From contig JAEYRB010000023.1 in the NCBI GenBank assembly GCA_023409735.1, positions 1 through 64,000 of the forward strand: a DNA stretch of 64,000 bases, read 5' to 3'. Numbering within the stretch: position 1 is the first letter of the stretch; every line of letters starts with the position of its first letter. This document shows, piece after piece, positions 8,089-16,544 of the stretch. The notes beneath the pieces were generated by a model. The model was given only the letters and a program-made list of their open reading frames with translations. It was not told the DNA's origin and ran no database searches. The position numbers were made by a program, and so were the translations under genes. This DNA comes from Bacillota bacterium (GTDB lineage Bacteria; Bacillota; Clostridia; Acetivibrionales; DTU013).

Positions 8089-8784
8089 TCAGCCTTTAAT
8101 GAATTTAACTACCTTCTTTTTGTCAGCGGTAGGATTTAGTTTCATTACCTGCGCTTCGATTCTTCCATATGCTTCCTCAGGGTCTATGTCTTCAAGTACG
8201 ACTCCGCGCTTACTCCAGAAATCCTCAACAGTTGTGAAAACTGTGCTGTTCCAGCCATAGCCCTCACCGTACTTATTGGTCTTCTGCTGCCGTCCGCACA
8301 TAGTTATATACATTCTCATCTGCAGATCGACAATGGCACGCTCAAATCTCGCATTATCTTCCTTTGTAAAGCCACCGAGCCGTTTTATCTCATGAAGTGC
8401 GGTTTCACCGTTTGCTGATATGGTCTCGTATATCTGTTTTTCTGTCTGAGTGATTGTCCCGTAATCATATGCTTCATCAAATATCTCACCACGCCTGCGT
8501 ACAGCCAAAAAATAAGGATACCATTCCTTTGTGATATAGCCGCTTGTGCGAAAGAATACCTTCGAGTAAGCAATATCGCTGTATTCCTCAAGCACACGCA
8601 TACGCCATTCCCATGGGTCAGTTTCAGGTTGTCCTGTGTGCCATTTGACCGGCGAGCCGATCTTGTCTTGATTCTCCCATGAGTAAGGTATCAGAGCAAA
8701 TATGCCCTTATCATTGCCTCCGCCCATAGAAAAGCCACACTCACACAAAGCACTATAAAAGTCAGAAAAATTATTTATCTTCAT
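8089..8784 (-). CDS. Uncharacterised protein, possibly AlkZ/YcaQ-related winged-helix type
   Basis: The 231-residue soluble protein has no signal peptide or membrane segment. The N-terminal half is rich in aromatic residues ('SYVITKEWYPYFLAVRRR'-like stretch near residue 95). The middle contains a helix-turn-helix-like segment ('TEKQIYETISANGETALHEI') followed by 'LQMRMYITMCGRQQK'. This layout recalls AlkZ-related winged-helix proteins, but I do not recognise it with confidence. The start at 8784 is preferred because GAGGTG lies just upstream, while the frame upstream begins with a TTG lacking such a site. It is followed in the minus direction by the stem-loop at 8045-8075. Confidence 0.6.
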   Translation of the reverse strand: MKINNFSDFYSALCECGFSMGGGNDKGIFALIPYSWENQDKIGSPVKWHTGQPETDPWEWRMRVLEEYSDIAYSKVFFRTSGYITKEWYPYFLAVRRRGEIFDEAYDYGTITQTEKQIYETISANGETALHEIKRLGGFTKEDNARFERAIVDLQMRMYITMCGRQQKTNKYGEGYGWNSTVFTTVEDFWSKRGVVLEDIDPEEAYGRIEAQVMKLNPTADKKKVVKFIKG

Positions 8785-8820
8785 AATACACCTCATCTTT
8801 ACTAGCAATTAAACATGCAT

Positions 8821-9591
8821 TCATTTAACCTCAGTATTGCTCACACCCTCGCACCTTGCTGTCATTTTACTCATAAACCTGCCGAAGGCAAGTGGAAACA
8901 GATAACAAAATTTTGTTTGAACCTTTTGCCCGAAGCTGTGACAAATAACAAAGCCCTTTGACTGCAAATGTCGGGCAAGTCCGTAGCCTACTGTCTTAGG
9001 GTCAGCTTTAAATTCCTTTGGAATTGGTAGAGGTTCTGCGGATTTTGTGCGCGTAAGTGGAGGATGGATTATATGAAATGTTATTCCATCATTTTGATAT
9101 TCAATACTCAGGCACTTTGCAAGCGCTTCAATAGCACCCTTACTGGAGGCATACGGACTAATCCTGAAAAATCCGGTAACGCCTACTCCGGAGCTTGTGA
9201 AGATAATCCTTCCGTTTTTCTGTTTTTTCATATATGGAATTACAGCCTTTGTTAGTCGTAATGCGCCAAAATAATTGACATTAAACACTTTTCTGTATAC
9301 ATCTTCATTTGTTGTTTCCATAGAATCAAAAGTACAGCAGCAGGCATTATGAACCGCGATATCAATGCTACCAAAGCTAGCGGCTATTTTATCTATTGTG
9401 TTTGTTACGGCTTCTGTATCCTCCATATCACAGATACATGATAAAAGCCTGTCTTTGTATTTATTTTTTAGCATCTGCAGATTTTCAATGTCCAAATCCA
9501 AAACCGCAACTATATTACCATCTGCTAAAAGCTGCTCCACCATATGATAGCCAATTCCCTGATTGGCTCCAGTTATAACAATGTTTTTCAT
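8821..9591 (-). CDS. Short-chain dehydrogenase/reductase (SDR)
   Basis: The 256-residue protein is a classical SDR with the nucleotide motif TGANQGIG at residues 7-14. An 'HNACCC' segment stands in place of NNAG near residue 82. The 'FTSSGVGVTG' strand carries the catalytic Ser, and the YxxxK pair is seen in 'SPYASSKGA'. A C-terminal extension after residue 200 contains a hydrophobic patch ('FCYLFPLAFGRFM'), as in membrane-associated SDRs acting on lipids or retinol-like substrates. A GGAGGGG site precedes the ATG. The substrate cannot be inferred, and the gene ends 36 bases before the start of the minus-strand gene at 8784. Confidence 0.88.
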   Translation of the reverse strand: MKNIVITGANQGIGYHMVEQLLADGNIVAVLDLDIENLQMLKNKYKDRLLSCICDMEDTEAVTNTIDKIAASFGSIDIAVHNACCCTFDSMETTNEDVYRKVFNVNYFGALRLTKAVIPYMKKQKNGRIIFTSSGVGVTGFFRISPYASSKGAIEALAKCLSIEYQNDGITFHIIHPPLTRTKSAEPLPIPKEFKADPKTVGYGLARHLQSKGFVICHSFGQKVQTKFCYLFPLAFGRFMSKMTARCEGVSNTEVK

Positions 9592-9740
9592 TTATCCCCT
9601 CCGATTACTGAACAAAACATGTTATGATCTACCTTTTACATGATTATTGTATACCAAATTACTCCTATTTTGTAAATAATATTTTCTTGCTTATCTCTCT
9701 GTCAGGCCTATAATACTTCCGAGTGCAGCACCCTTCCTCG

Positions 9741-10454
9741 CTAAGCAAGCTTTATGCTGAATTTTTTAAACAGAATATATACCCATAATGCTGTTATCAG
9801 AATTGCAGGCAGCAAAAACAGATAATATCTGTCTATACAAAGCTTTGCGATCCAGAAGGACGGAAGGATAGAGAATAGATACTGTACATTGGATGTAATG
9901 AAAAACGGCATCGGCAAGCCCAGCATAATAAGGCCTGAAAGCTTTGCCATGGCCATACCTTCAACACGATTATGCGAAAAGATGAAGATAAAAAGCGATA
10001 CTGCTATACTTAAAGCACACGTCAGAAGGCATGTAATAATTATCATATAAAACGACCAGACTGTAAGCGTAAACAATAGCATAATAACGACCGAAGCCAG
10101 GAATGATATGGCTACCGGGAAAGCCAGACGGGAAATGAGGTAGCCGCTTTTACCTATAGGTGTTACAGCTATGTAATTAGTCATATTTTCATCATATTCT
10201 GTGAGCATGACCATGGCAGATGCAAAACAGAACATATATGGTGTTATCAGGCTCAAAAACATATCAAAGAGCAGATAATACCCTGCCAGAATTGACGCTT
10301 TACCAAAATATCCGCAAAGAAGCCTTTCTATATACGGAATTGCAAAACGGAAAAAGCAAGCAGCCAGAAGTGGGGCAATAGATACTGCTACAAGCATGTC
10401 ATCCTCCCAAATCTGCCTTATGAACATCTTAAAAGAGCGCCACTGAGATCTCAT
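9741..10454 (-). CDS. ABC-2-type exporter permease, second subunit
   Basis: The 237-residue protein has six hydrophobic segments and a soluble N-terminal stretch ('RSQWRSFKMFIRQIWEDD'), as in ABC-2 permeases. 'EYDENMTNYIAVTPIGKSGYL' is the cytoplasmic loop typical of the fluoroquinolone-export-like permeases of Firmicutes and actinobacteria. It overlaps the preceding permease by four bases. It probably forms a heterodimeric channel with that protein, powered by the ATPase at 11131. Confidence 0.8.
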   Translation of the reverse strand: MRSQWRSFKMFIRQIWEDDMLVAVSIAPLLAACFFRFAIPYIERLLCGYFGKASILAGYYLLFDMFLSLITPYMFCFASAMVMLTEYDENMTNYIAVTPIGKSGYLISRLAFPVAISFLASVVIMLLFTLTVWSFYMIIITCLLTCALSIAVSLFIFIFSHNRVEGMAMAKLSGLIMLGLPMPFFITSNVQYLFSILPSFWIAKLCIDRYYLFLLPAILITALWVYILFKKFSIKLA

Positions 10455-11134
10455 AGATTTACACCCCCAACTGATTTAAACATTTTCCTGATGGTACGAT
10501 TAGCAATCATAATGATAAATATAGTCCATAATACCAGAACAGTAACAGCTATAAGCTTGTTCAGCCCGTCCGAGCAAAGCTCGATCATGCAGACACCAGG
10601 ATGAAAAAGTAGCCAGCTCTTTTTATACCCAAAAAGCCATGCTATGGCAGGTACATTTATAAGCAGCTCAGCAGGTATTGTTGCAATAATGAATTCATTG
10701 AGCGTAGATATTTTAGCTGCTATGATTAAACCTACAGCTGAAAATAGGCATGAGCACAAAAATACTGAGATTATAAACCAAACAGCATTCATCACAAAAC
10801 CGCCTGAAAGTCCTATCACTACCGCAACAAGTGTTGAGATCACAGCAATAGAGTTCAACTTTGACAGCACATATTCCCACGGCTTTACAGGAGATATTGC
10901 AATACTGTTGAGCACTCTTTCACTTTTTTCAAATAATACGATTGCGCCCATAAAATATAGCCCCATTGCCGCAGGATCCGAAAAAATCATAAGTATGCCC
11001 GCTGTTTTTCTCCAGCCTGCAGGGAAAGCAAAAAGCAAGCTTATGTACAAAACCGAGAACACAAGGTATATGAAATAGAAACCGTATTTAAACTGAAAAA
11101 TAACATCACCTATAAATAGCGCCCTTCTCCTCAT
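10451..11134 (-). CDS. ABC-2-type exporter permease, first subunit
   Basis: The 227-residue protein has six predicted membrane spans. The 'EKSERVLNSIAISPVKPWEYV' loop matches the corresponding loop of its partner permease, which supports a paired pseudo-symmetric channel. Start and stop overlap the neighbouring genes by four bases on both sides, so all three transporter genes are translationally coupled. Export of a toxic small molecule or drug is likely from the family, but the substrate is unknown. Confidence 0.8.
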   Translation of the reverse strand: MRRRALFIGDVIFQFKYGFYFIYLVFSVLYISLLFAFPAGWRKTAGILMIFSDPAAMGLYFMGAIVLFEKSERVLNSIAISPVKPWEYVLSKLNSIAVISTLVAVVIGLSGGFVMNAVWFIISVFLCSCLFSAVGLIIAAKISTLNEFIIATIPAELLINVPAIAWLFGYKKSWLLFHPGVCMIELCSDGLNKLIAVTVLVLWTIFIIMIANRTIRKMFKSVGGVNL

Positions 11135-11976
11135 TGCAGCTGCCTCCCTGTTATATCAACAAATATATCGTTTAGGGTCGGTTCGCTGCTGTGTATGGAC
11201 AATAGTCCATTACCTGAAATAAGCTTTGATAGAACAGCATCTTCACTTATCTTTTTAAGCTCAGTTACTGCTCTCTTTTCCTTGCCATTTTCAAAGTAAG
11301 TATATACAATTTTTGACGCTCCTTTTGACATAATAAGATTGTGAGGGGCATCCAGCGCTTTAACCCTGCCGTCTACAATAAAGGCCACACGATCACACAG
11401 CTCTGTTGCATCATACATATTGTGAGTTGTGAGTATAATTGTTTTTCCTATTGCTTTTTGCGACAATATAATGTCCTTCATTAGCCTGGCGTTTGATGGA
11501 TCTAGTCCTGAGGTAGGTTCATCGAGGAAAAGAATTTCCGGATCATGCAGAAGCGCTTTGATGAAATTCAACCTTGATTTCATTCCTTTCGAAAAATCCA
11601 TAACCTTTTTATCAGCATCTGCGGTAAGTCCAACACTTGCCAGAAGCTCATCCATATCCCTGCGTCTCTTGTACAGTGAAGCAAAATATCGCAGATTTTC
11701 CTTTGCTGTAAGCTTCTCGTATAAGCTGGGAAACTCAAAATCAACCCCAATATTTTCATAGAAGCTGTTATCATGCTTTTTTACTTCACAGCTGTTTACC
11801 GTGACACTACCCGAGTAATTTGTAAGAAGCCCGGTAAGTATTTTTTGAAGAGTACTCTTCCCTGCACCGGACGGGCCTAGGAAGCCAAATATCTCACCCT
11901 TATGGACATCAAAATAAATATCCTCTATAAATGGCTTTTTTGTATAGCTGAAGCTGAGATCCTTTACTTTAATCAT
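11131..11976 (-). CDS. ABC transporter ATP-binding protein (drug-export type)
   Basis: The 281-residue ATPase has Walker A GPSGAGKS (residues ~34-41). The signature loop is atypical, FSKGMKSR, in place of LSGGQ, and it is followed by Walker B 'ILFLDEPTSGLDP' and the switch 'TTHNM'. The non-canonical signature is common in this exporter group. The C-terminal ~60 residues follow the nucleotide-binding domain. The gene overlaps the first permease by four bases and its ATG shares a base with the TetR stop codon. A GAAGGAG site within tetR serves it. Confidence 0.9.
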   Translation of the reverse strand: MIKVKDLSFSYTKKPFIEDIYFDVHKGEIFGFLGPSGAGKSTLQKILTGLLTNYSGSVTVNSCEVKKHDNSFYENIGVDFEFPSLYEKLTAKENLRYFASLYKRRRDMDELLASVGLTADADKKVMDFSKGMKSRLNFIKALLHDPEILFLDEPTSGLDPSNARLMKDIILSQKAIGKTIILTTHNMYDATELCDRVAFIVDGRVKALDAPHNLIMSKGASKIVYTYFENGKEKRAVTELKKISEDAVLSKLISGNGLLSIHSSEPTLNDIFVDITGRQLQ

Positions 11977-12575
11977 TATGCTTCTCCTTCAAACATCTGT
12001 AGAACAACACCATGAATCATTACTCTCAATGCATCCTTAAAAATGTCCTCTCCGATTTCATGCTTGTAATGCAATGTTAAAAATATTCCTCTGAAAGCGG
12101 CACTTATAGCTTTGATGTTCTTAGCCTGAATTTGCGGCGCTACCTGAAATAGATGTTCTACGCTGAAATTATCCTTTAGTGCATGTTCCTTAGCTATTTC
12201 AGGCGGTAACCTTCTCAACAGAAGCTCCATTTCTCCGTCTGCTAAAAACCTTACCAAAAATGACTCATCTACCATTTTATAAAGTCCAAGTATCAATTCA
12301 GTAAGCCTTTGCGGTGTAATATTATTCTGTATTGCCGCAGCTTCTTTTAACAGCTTCTCATGCATTTCATCATGAAATTCACAGAGTACATCATAAAATA
12401 GAAGCTCCTTTGATTCGTAAAAAAGATAAAAGGTACCCTTCGGTATATTTACTCTCTTTACAAGCTCGTCTACTGTTGTTTTCTTCACACCATAGCTGGC
12501 AAGACACTTTTTTGCCTCCTCCATCAGTCTGTTCTTTATGTATGTGCGTTCGCTTTCGTTAAATGTTCTTGGCAT
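11976..12575 (-). CDS. TetR-family repressor of the adjacent ABC exporter
   Basis: The 199-residue protein has an N-terminal TetR helix-turn-helix ('GVKKTTVDELVKRVNIPKGTFYLFYESKELLF' spans residues ~25-56), followed by a helical ligand-binding domain. The start at 12575 (MPRTF) is preferred because AAAGGAG lies eight bases upstream, whereas the in-frame codon at 12596 has none. It is the first gene of the exporter operon and so is co-expressed with its likely targets. A palindrome at 12684-12707 overlaps the promoter and is the likely operator, giving autoregulated, ligand-induced efflux. Confidence 0.9.
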   Translation of the reverse strand: MPRTFNESERTYIKNRLMEEAKKCLASYGVKKTTVDELVKRVNIPKGTFYLFYESKELLFYDVLCEFHDEMHEKLLKEAAAIQNNITPQRLTELILGLYKMVDESFLVRFLADGEMELLLRRLPPEIAKEHALKDNFSVEHLFQVAPQIQAKNIKAISAAFRGIFLTLHYKHEIGEDIFKDALRVMIHGVVLQMFEGEA

Positions 12576-12683
12576 GTCAGGCTCCTTTTTGTACACTCTG
12601 ATATGATTTTCTGTTGTTTCAACAATGGCTGATCCCCTATAAATTTCAGTTGTGGGGTAGCTTACGTTTCGTTAAAAACATTT

Positions 12684-12735
12684 TGACTATTTATGCCCTT
12701 TTAGTCATTATAGATTGGTCTCCATTATTTGTCAA
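12684..12735 (-). promoter_or_regulatory. Promoter and probable TetR operator of the exporter operon
   Basis: On the minus strand TTGACA (12730-12735) and TATAAT (12707-12712) are separated by 17 bp, a perfect sigma-A consensus. Immediately downstream is the inverted repeat TGACTA, 12 bases, TAGTCA (12684-12707), which touches the -10 box and covers the start site. A TetR dimer bound there would block transcription. Confidence 0.75.
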
Positions 12736-13143
12736 CATTTTAAAACAAATATTATCATGGATAGAAATTCTATTTATAAATTCTAAAAAGCAAATAGCAA
12801 TGCTGAAGATGAGAAAAAGCAGGTGTGAGTAAAAATACCATTGTTAATAAATATTCCGACATTGAAAATACAGGCATGGTGTATGCATAGATAAAAAGGA
12901 GGTCAATAGGTATTTGGAAAATAATCTAAATAGATAATCCTCAACAGAAGCTCAACGTTTTGTTACTCTTTACAACTGAAGCAATTTCAGCGATTGCACG
13001 AATTTAAGGAACATAGCTTTAAGTATAACGTCAAATAAAACATCTTAATCACTGATCAGCGTTTAATAGTGTAAAGTAACATATGAAAACCGTGGGTTTA
13101 TACCATCAGGATGAATATCAATAGTTTTAAAGGAGGCACAAAT
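12736..13143. other. Intergenic region with no recognised gene
   Basis: This AT-rich stretch separates the divergent tetR operon and the serpin gene. A strong ribosome-binding-like AAAAAGGAGGT near 12894-12904 is followed only by very short frames with no family resemblance. No structured RNA or repeat was recognised. Confidence 0.4.
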
Positions 13144-14403
13144 ATGATAAAACATTCTATCACTAGAATACTCAGCTTAGCTCTGATTCTTACAACACTG
13201 CTTTCGCTTTCCGGCTGCAGTAGATCTGCTCAATCAGCGAATCTTATGAAGGGTGTTAAGGTTAATACTGCAAACTTTGATATTGACCTTAAAGGAGACG
13301 ATCTTAAATCTGTAGCCGACTTTACTGTGTCATTATTTAAAAGAAGCACTCCCTCTGAAAAAAATGCACTTATTTCTCCCCTATCAGTACTATGTGCTCT
13401 TTCAATGACAGCTAACGGTGCAAAAAGTGAAACACTTGCACAAATGGAAAATGCATTCGGCCTCAGCGTTCCGGAGCTCAACAATTATCTGCATTCTTAT
13501 CTGAACAGTCTCTCCACCGGGAGCAAATACAAGCTCAGCATTGCTAATTCCATTTGGTTTAAGGATGACAAGAGTCTGACAGTGGAAAAGGACTTCCTGC
13601 AAAAAAATGCCGATTATTATAACACAGCCATTTATAAATCAGCTTTTGACAAGGCTACACTGAAGGACATTAATACCTGGGTCAGTGACAATACCGACTC
13701 AATGGTCAGAAATATACTCGACAAGCTTTCGGAGGATGCTGTTATGTATCTTATCAACGCTCTGGCCTTCGATGCTGAATGGGAGAACATCTACCAAAAA
13801 TATCAGGTACGCGATGGCATTTTCACAACTGAATCAGGAGAAGCACAGGCTGTAAAAATGATGAATAGCGCTGAGAACCGGTATCTGGACGATGGTAATG
13901 CGACAGGCTTTATAAAATACTACGCCGACAGGAGATATGCCTTTGCCGCCCTGCTTCCAAACGAGGGGCTTTCGGCAGTTGATTATATTGAAACCCTTAC
14001 CGGTGACAATCTTATCAGCACCCTTAATAATGCACAGGATACAGAAGTAACAGTCGCTATCCCCAGTTTCGAAAGCGAATACACTATAGAGATGAGCAGT
14101 ATTCTTACTTCCATGGGCATGACTGATGCCTTTAGCTCTGAAGCAGCGGATTTCACCGGACTTGCCAGGTCAGAAAAGGGCAACATTTATATAAGTCGTG
14201 TTCTTCATAAAACATTTATCGCAGTTGATGAAAGAGGCACTAAAGCAGGCGCAGCCACTGTTGTTGAAATGAACGCCGGATCTGCTTTAATGAAGAAAGA
14301 GCCCAAAACTGTATTTTTAGATCGTCCCTTTGTCTATATGCTTATTGATTGTGATACCAATTTACCTATCTTTATAGGCACCATGATGGATACAGGGAAA
14401 TAA
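13144..14403 (+). CDS. Serpin (serine protease inhibitor) anchored as a lipoprotein
   Basis: The 419-residue protein begins with a lipoprotein signal peptide ending in the lipobox LSGC (Cys25), so it should be tethered outside the membrane. The remainder is a full serpin fold: 'NALISPLSVLCALSMTANGA' near residue 80, 'INTWVSDNT', the 'YLINALAFDAEW' strand and the C-terminal 'RPFVYMLIDCDTNLPIFIGTM'. The reactive-loop hinge reads GTKAGAATVVEM, with small residues allowing loop insertion, so it is likely inhibitory. Simple loop counting puts the scissile bond near Gly-Ser, but this is tentative. The start at 13144 follows AAAGGAGG. An in-frame ATG at 13111 lacks a site. It may protect surface enzymes from extracellular proteases. 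Confidence 0.93.
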   Translation: MIKHSITRILSLALILTTLLSLSGCSRSAQSANLMKGVKVNTANFDIDLKGDDLKSVADFTVSLFKRSTPSEKNALISPLSVLCALSMTANGAKSETLAQMENAFGLSVPELNNYLHSYLNSLSTGSKYKLSIANSIWFKDDKSLTVEKDFLQKNADYYNTAIYKSAFDKATLKDINTWVSDNTDSMVRNILDKLSEDAVMYLINALAFDAEWENIYQKYQVRDGIFTTESGEAQAVKMMNSAENRYLDDGNATGFIKYYADRRYAFAALLPNEGLSAVDYIETLTGDNLISTLNNAQDTEVTVAIPSFESEYTIEMSSILTSMGMTDAFSSEAADFTGLARSEKGNIYISRVLHKTFIAVDERGTKAGAATVVEMNAGSALMKKEPKTVFLDRPFVYMLIDCDTNLPIFIGTMMDTGK

Positions 14404-14489
14404 TAATTATTCAAAGCCTTTATGGCATTTAAAATGCCTTGACATGATTTTTTAGCATATGATATACTGGCAAAAACTAAATATATATT

Positions 14490-14775
14490 TTGCGAAAAGC
14501 TGTGATAAGAAATAGTAGCGCTGACGATTCCAAACAGAAAGATGCCGGTTGATGAGAGGCTTATGGATAGTTTTCGTGAATACATCTTGGAGCTGCGCAC
14601 CGAAAAATGTTTTATTTATTAGGCTGCGACGGAAATGCACCCCGTAATCGAGTGCAAGAGTATCGCTAAGGCTGTACTTTGTGAGGTAAGCAATGCAAGC
14701 TGCTTATAAAATTAAGGTGGTAACACGAGTATGATCTCGTCCTTATGGTTGACATAGGGACGGGATTTTTTATTT
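14490..14775 (+). ncRNA. T-box leader, tyrosine-specific, upstream of tyrS
   Basis: The leader has the conserved T-box sequence AAGGTGGTAACACGAG at 14713-14728. A terminator hairpin follows (CGTCCTTAT/ATAGGGACG, then ATTTTTT, 14736-14771). The stem I specifier loop shows GAA-TAC-ATC with TAC, a tyrosine codon, at 14581-14583. This matches the downstream tyrosyl-tRNA synthetase: uncharged tRNA-Tyr would stabilise the antiterminator and turn on expression. The 5' boundary is approximate. Confidence 0.92.
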
Positions 14776-14790
14776 ATTGCATTGTCTTAA

Positions 14791-14903
14791 GGTCTACAGC
14801 CCTTTATTAATTAGCTGCCTAAAGGTCTACAGCCTTTATTGTTGAGTTGTCTAAGGGGCTGCAGCAATAAGGCGAGAGGAGTTCGATGCACCCGACTTTT
14901 ATT
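14791..14903 (+). repeat. Dispersed intergenic element, copy B, between T-box and tyrS
   Basis: GGTCTACAGC occurs at 14791-14800 and 14824-14833, with a diverged GGCTGCAGC at 14857-14865. This makes three imperfect tandem units of about 33 bases. A core (14871-14903) follows that aligns with copy A at 797-831 (CGAGAGG ... TCGATGC ... CCCGA ... CTTTTATT). It is transcribed in the tyrS leader after the T-box terminator. Confidence 0.55.
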
Positions 14904-14952
14904 ATCCTCATGCTTTTTCGCAAGCCATAAAATTATTAGGAGGAAAAAGCTA

Positions 14953-16173
14953 ATGCTGTCACCGGAAGAACAAGTAAAAATTATCTGCAAGGGCGTTGAT
15001 AACCTTGTAAACAGGGAGGAGCTTATTTCAAAGCTCAAAAGATCAGTAACAGAAAACAAACCTCTCATTATTAAGCTTGGGCTTGACCCATCGGCACCCG
15101 ATATCCATCTCGGGCATGCAGTAGTTCTGAGAAAAATAAAACAAATGCAGGATCTGGGGCATCATGCAGTTATTGTAATAGGTGACTTTACTGGCAGGAT
15201 CGGCGACCCGACAGGTAAAGCTAAGGGCAGAGTTGCGTTGTCAGATGAAAAGGTACGTGAAAATGCAAAAACATATTGCGAACAGATCTTTAAGGTAATC
15301 GACAAAGAAAAAACAGAGGTACGTTTTAATAGTGAGTGGCTTTCAAAGCTGAATTTTGAGGAAGTGATACACCTTGCCTCAATCACAACAGTTGCACGTA
15401 TGCTCGAACGTGATGATTTCCAAAACAGGTATAGAAATCAGGTGCCTATAGGAATACACGAATTTTTCTATCCGCTGATGCAAGCCTATGATTCGGTTCA
15501 GCTTAATGCGGATATTGAACTGGGCGGAACAGATCAGACCTTTAACGTCCTTATGGGACGTACTCTGCAGAAAAGTCTCGGAAAGGACCCTCAGGTCGCC
15601 ATGTTTATGCCTATACTTGTTGGTCTCGACGGTGCTGAAAAAATGAGTAAAAGTCTCGGGAATTATATTGGCGTCAGTGAAAGTGCAGAGGTAATGTTTA
15701 AAAAGGTAATGGAGATTCCGGATTCACTAATAATAAATTACTACGAGCTTACAACAGACGAACATCCTGATGCCATTGAAAGGATAAAAAGTGAACTTTC
15801 CTCCGGCAGGAATCCGCGTGATATAAAATACAGCCTTGCTAAGATAATTACGGGACTATATCACTCAAGTGAAGAGGTTATTCGTGCTGAAGAATATTAC
15901 AATACTGCCTTTGCCAAAAAAGCCATCCCTGAAAACATCCCTGAGCTAACAATACCATCAGAGATGCAGACGCTTAGCGATGTTGTTCCACTTCTATCAG
16001 ATGCCGGCTATATCTCCAGCAAAAGTGAGTTTATCCGATTAATTAAGCAAGGTGGAGTACAAATCAACGGGGATAAAATAAACATTGAGCTAATGAACAC
16101 ATTAGTACACTCCGACGATGTATTGAAAATAGGGAAAAAGAAGTTTATCAGATTTTCAGGTAGAATTCAGTAA
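14953..16173 (+). CDS. tyrS: Tyrosyl-tRNA synthetase
   Basis: The 406-residue class I synthetase has HLGH (the HIGH motif) at residues 52-55, 'DFTGRIGDPTGK' near residue 80, and KMSKS at 230-234. A C-terminal S4-type RNA-binding domain starts after residue ~340. It attaches tyrosine to tRNA-Tyr. The start at 14953 follows AGGAGG by nine bases. The frame is open upstream to 14839, but that part lies in the repeat element and has no ribosome site. Expression is controlled by the Tyr T-box leader. Confidence 0.97.
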   Translation: MLSPEEQVKIICKGVDNLVNREELISKLKRSVTENKPLIIKLGLDPSAPDIHLGHAVVLRKIKQMQDLGHHAVIVIGDFTGRIGDPTGKAKGRVALSDEKVRENAKTYCEQIFKVIDKEKTEVRFNSEWLSKLNFEEVIHLASITTVARMLERDDFQNRYRNQVPIGIHEFFYPLMQAYDSVQLNADIELGGTDQTFNVLMGRTLQKSLGKDPQVAMFMPILVGLDGAEKMSKSLGNYIGVSESAEVMFKKVMEIPDSLIINYYELTTDEHPDAIERIKSELSSGRNPRDIKYSLAKIITGLYHSSEEVIRAEEYYNTAFAKKAIPENIPELTIPSEMQTLSDVVPLLSDAGYISSKSEFIRLIKQGGVQINGDKINIELMNTLVHSDDVLKIGKKKFIRFSGRIQ

Positions 16174-16223
16174 TAAGCCTGGCAGATACGGGACTTACGC
16201 CCATTTAATCACGTGCCAGCCGG

Positions 16224-16289
16224 CATCGCCAATGTTAAGCAAGCCTTTCGATTTTTAATTTTGAAAGGCTTGCTTTAGTTATGGCGATG
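16224..16289. terminator. Long two-part stem-loop downstream of tyrS
   Basis: The outer arms are CATCGCC (16224-16230) and GGCGATG (16283-16289). The inner arms are AAGCAAGCCTTTC (16237-16249) and GAAAGGCTTGCTT (16263-16275), a perfect 13-bp stem with an AT-rich loop. It lies 50 bp after the tyrS stop and may terminate transcription, although no long T-tract follows. The two-part stem is larger than a usual terminator. Confidence 0.55.
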
Positions 16290-16362
16290 TACCTCCGGTC
16301 TACAGCATCCATTATCACTCTATTTATATCTGTATCGGTGGCTTCGCAGACTTCAAGCTTCC

Positions 16363-16506
16363 TCATTTTAGCCCAAGCTGCACACCAAGTACCTTAATAT
16401 ACGCCGCATTTGTTCCACAGCAGTCGCCGGTATAGGTTACTCAGCACTCAACAGCCGGTATGCTGTTGTTGACAAATGCCTCAATAACGCACTCGCCATG
16501 ACATAA
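16363..16506 (-). pseudogene. Possible decayed gene fragment downstream of the MATE gene
   Basis: On the minus strand a protein-like stretch reads 'CHGECVIEAFVNNSIPAVEC', then an in-frame TGA at 16441-16443, then 'VTYTGDCCGTNAAYIKVLGV' and a stop at 16363. The high density of Cys, Gly and Asn and the strand/helix pattern suggest a former coding region. A TGA also precedes the fragment. I do not recognise the family. A selenocysteine reading of the TGA is conceivable, but no start codon or SECIS-like hairpin was seen. Confidence 0.25.
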
Positions 16507-16544
16507 TCAACCATGGCGATTTCTTCTCCATGGTACAACCTCAA

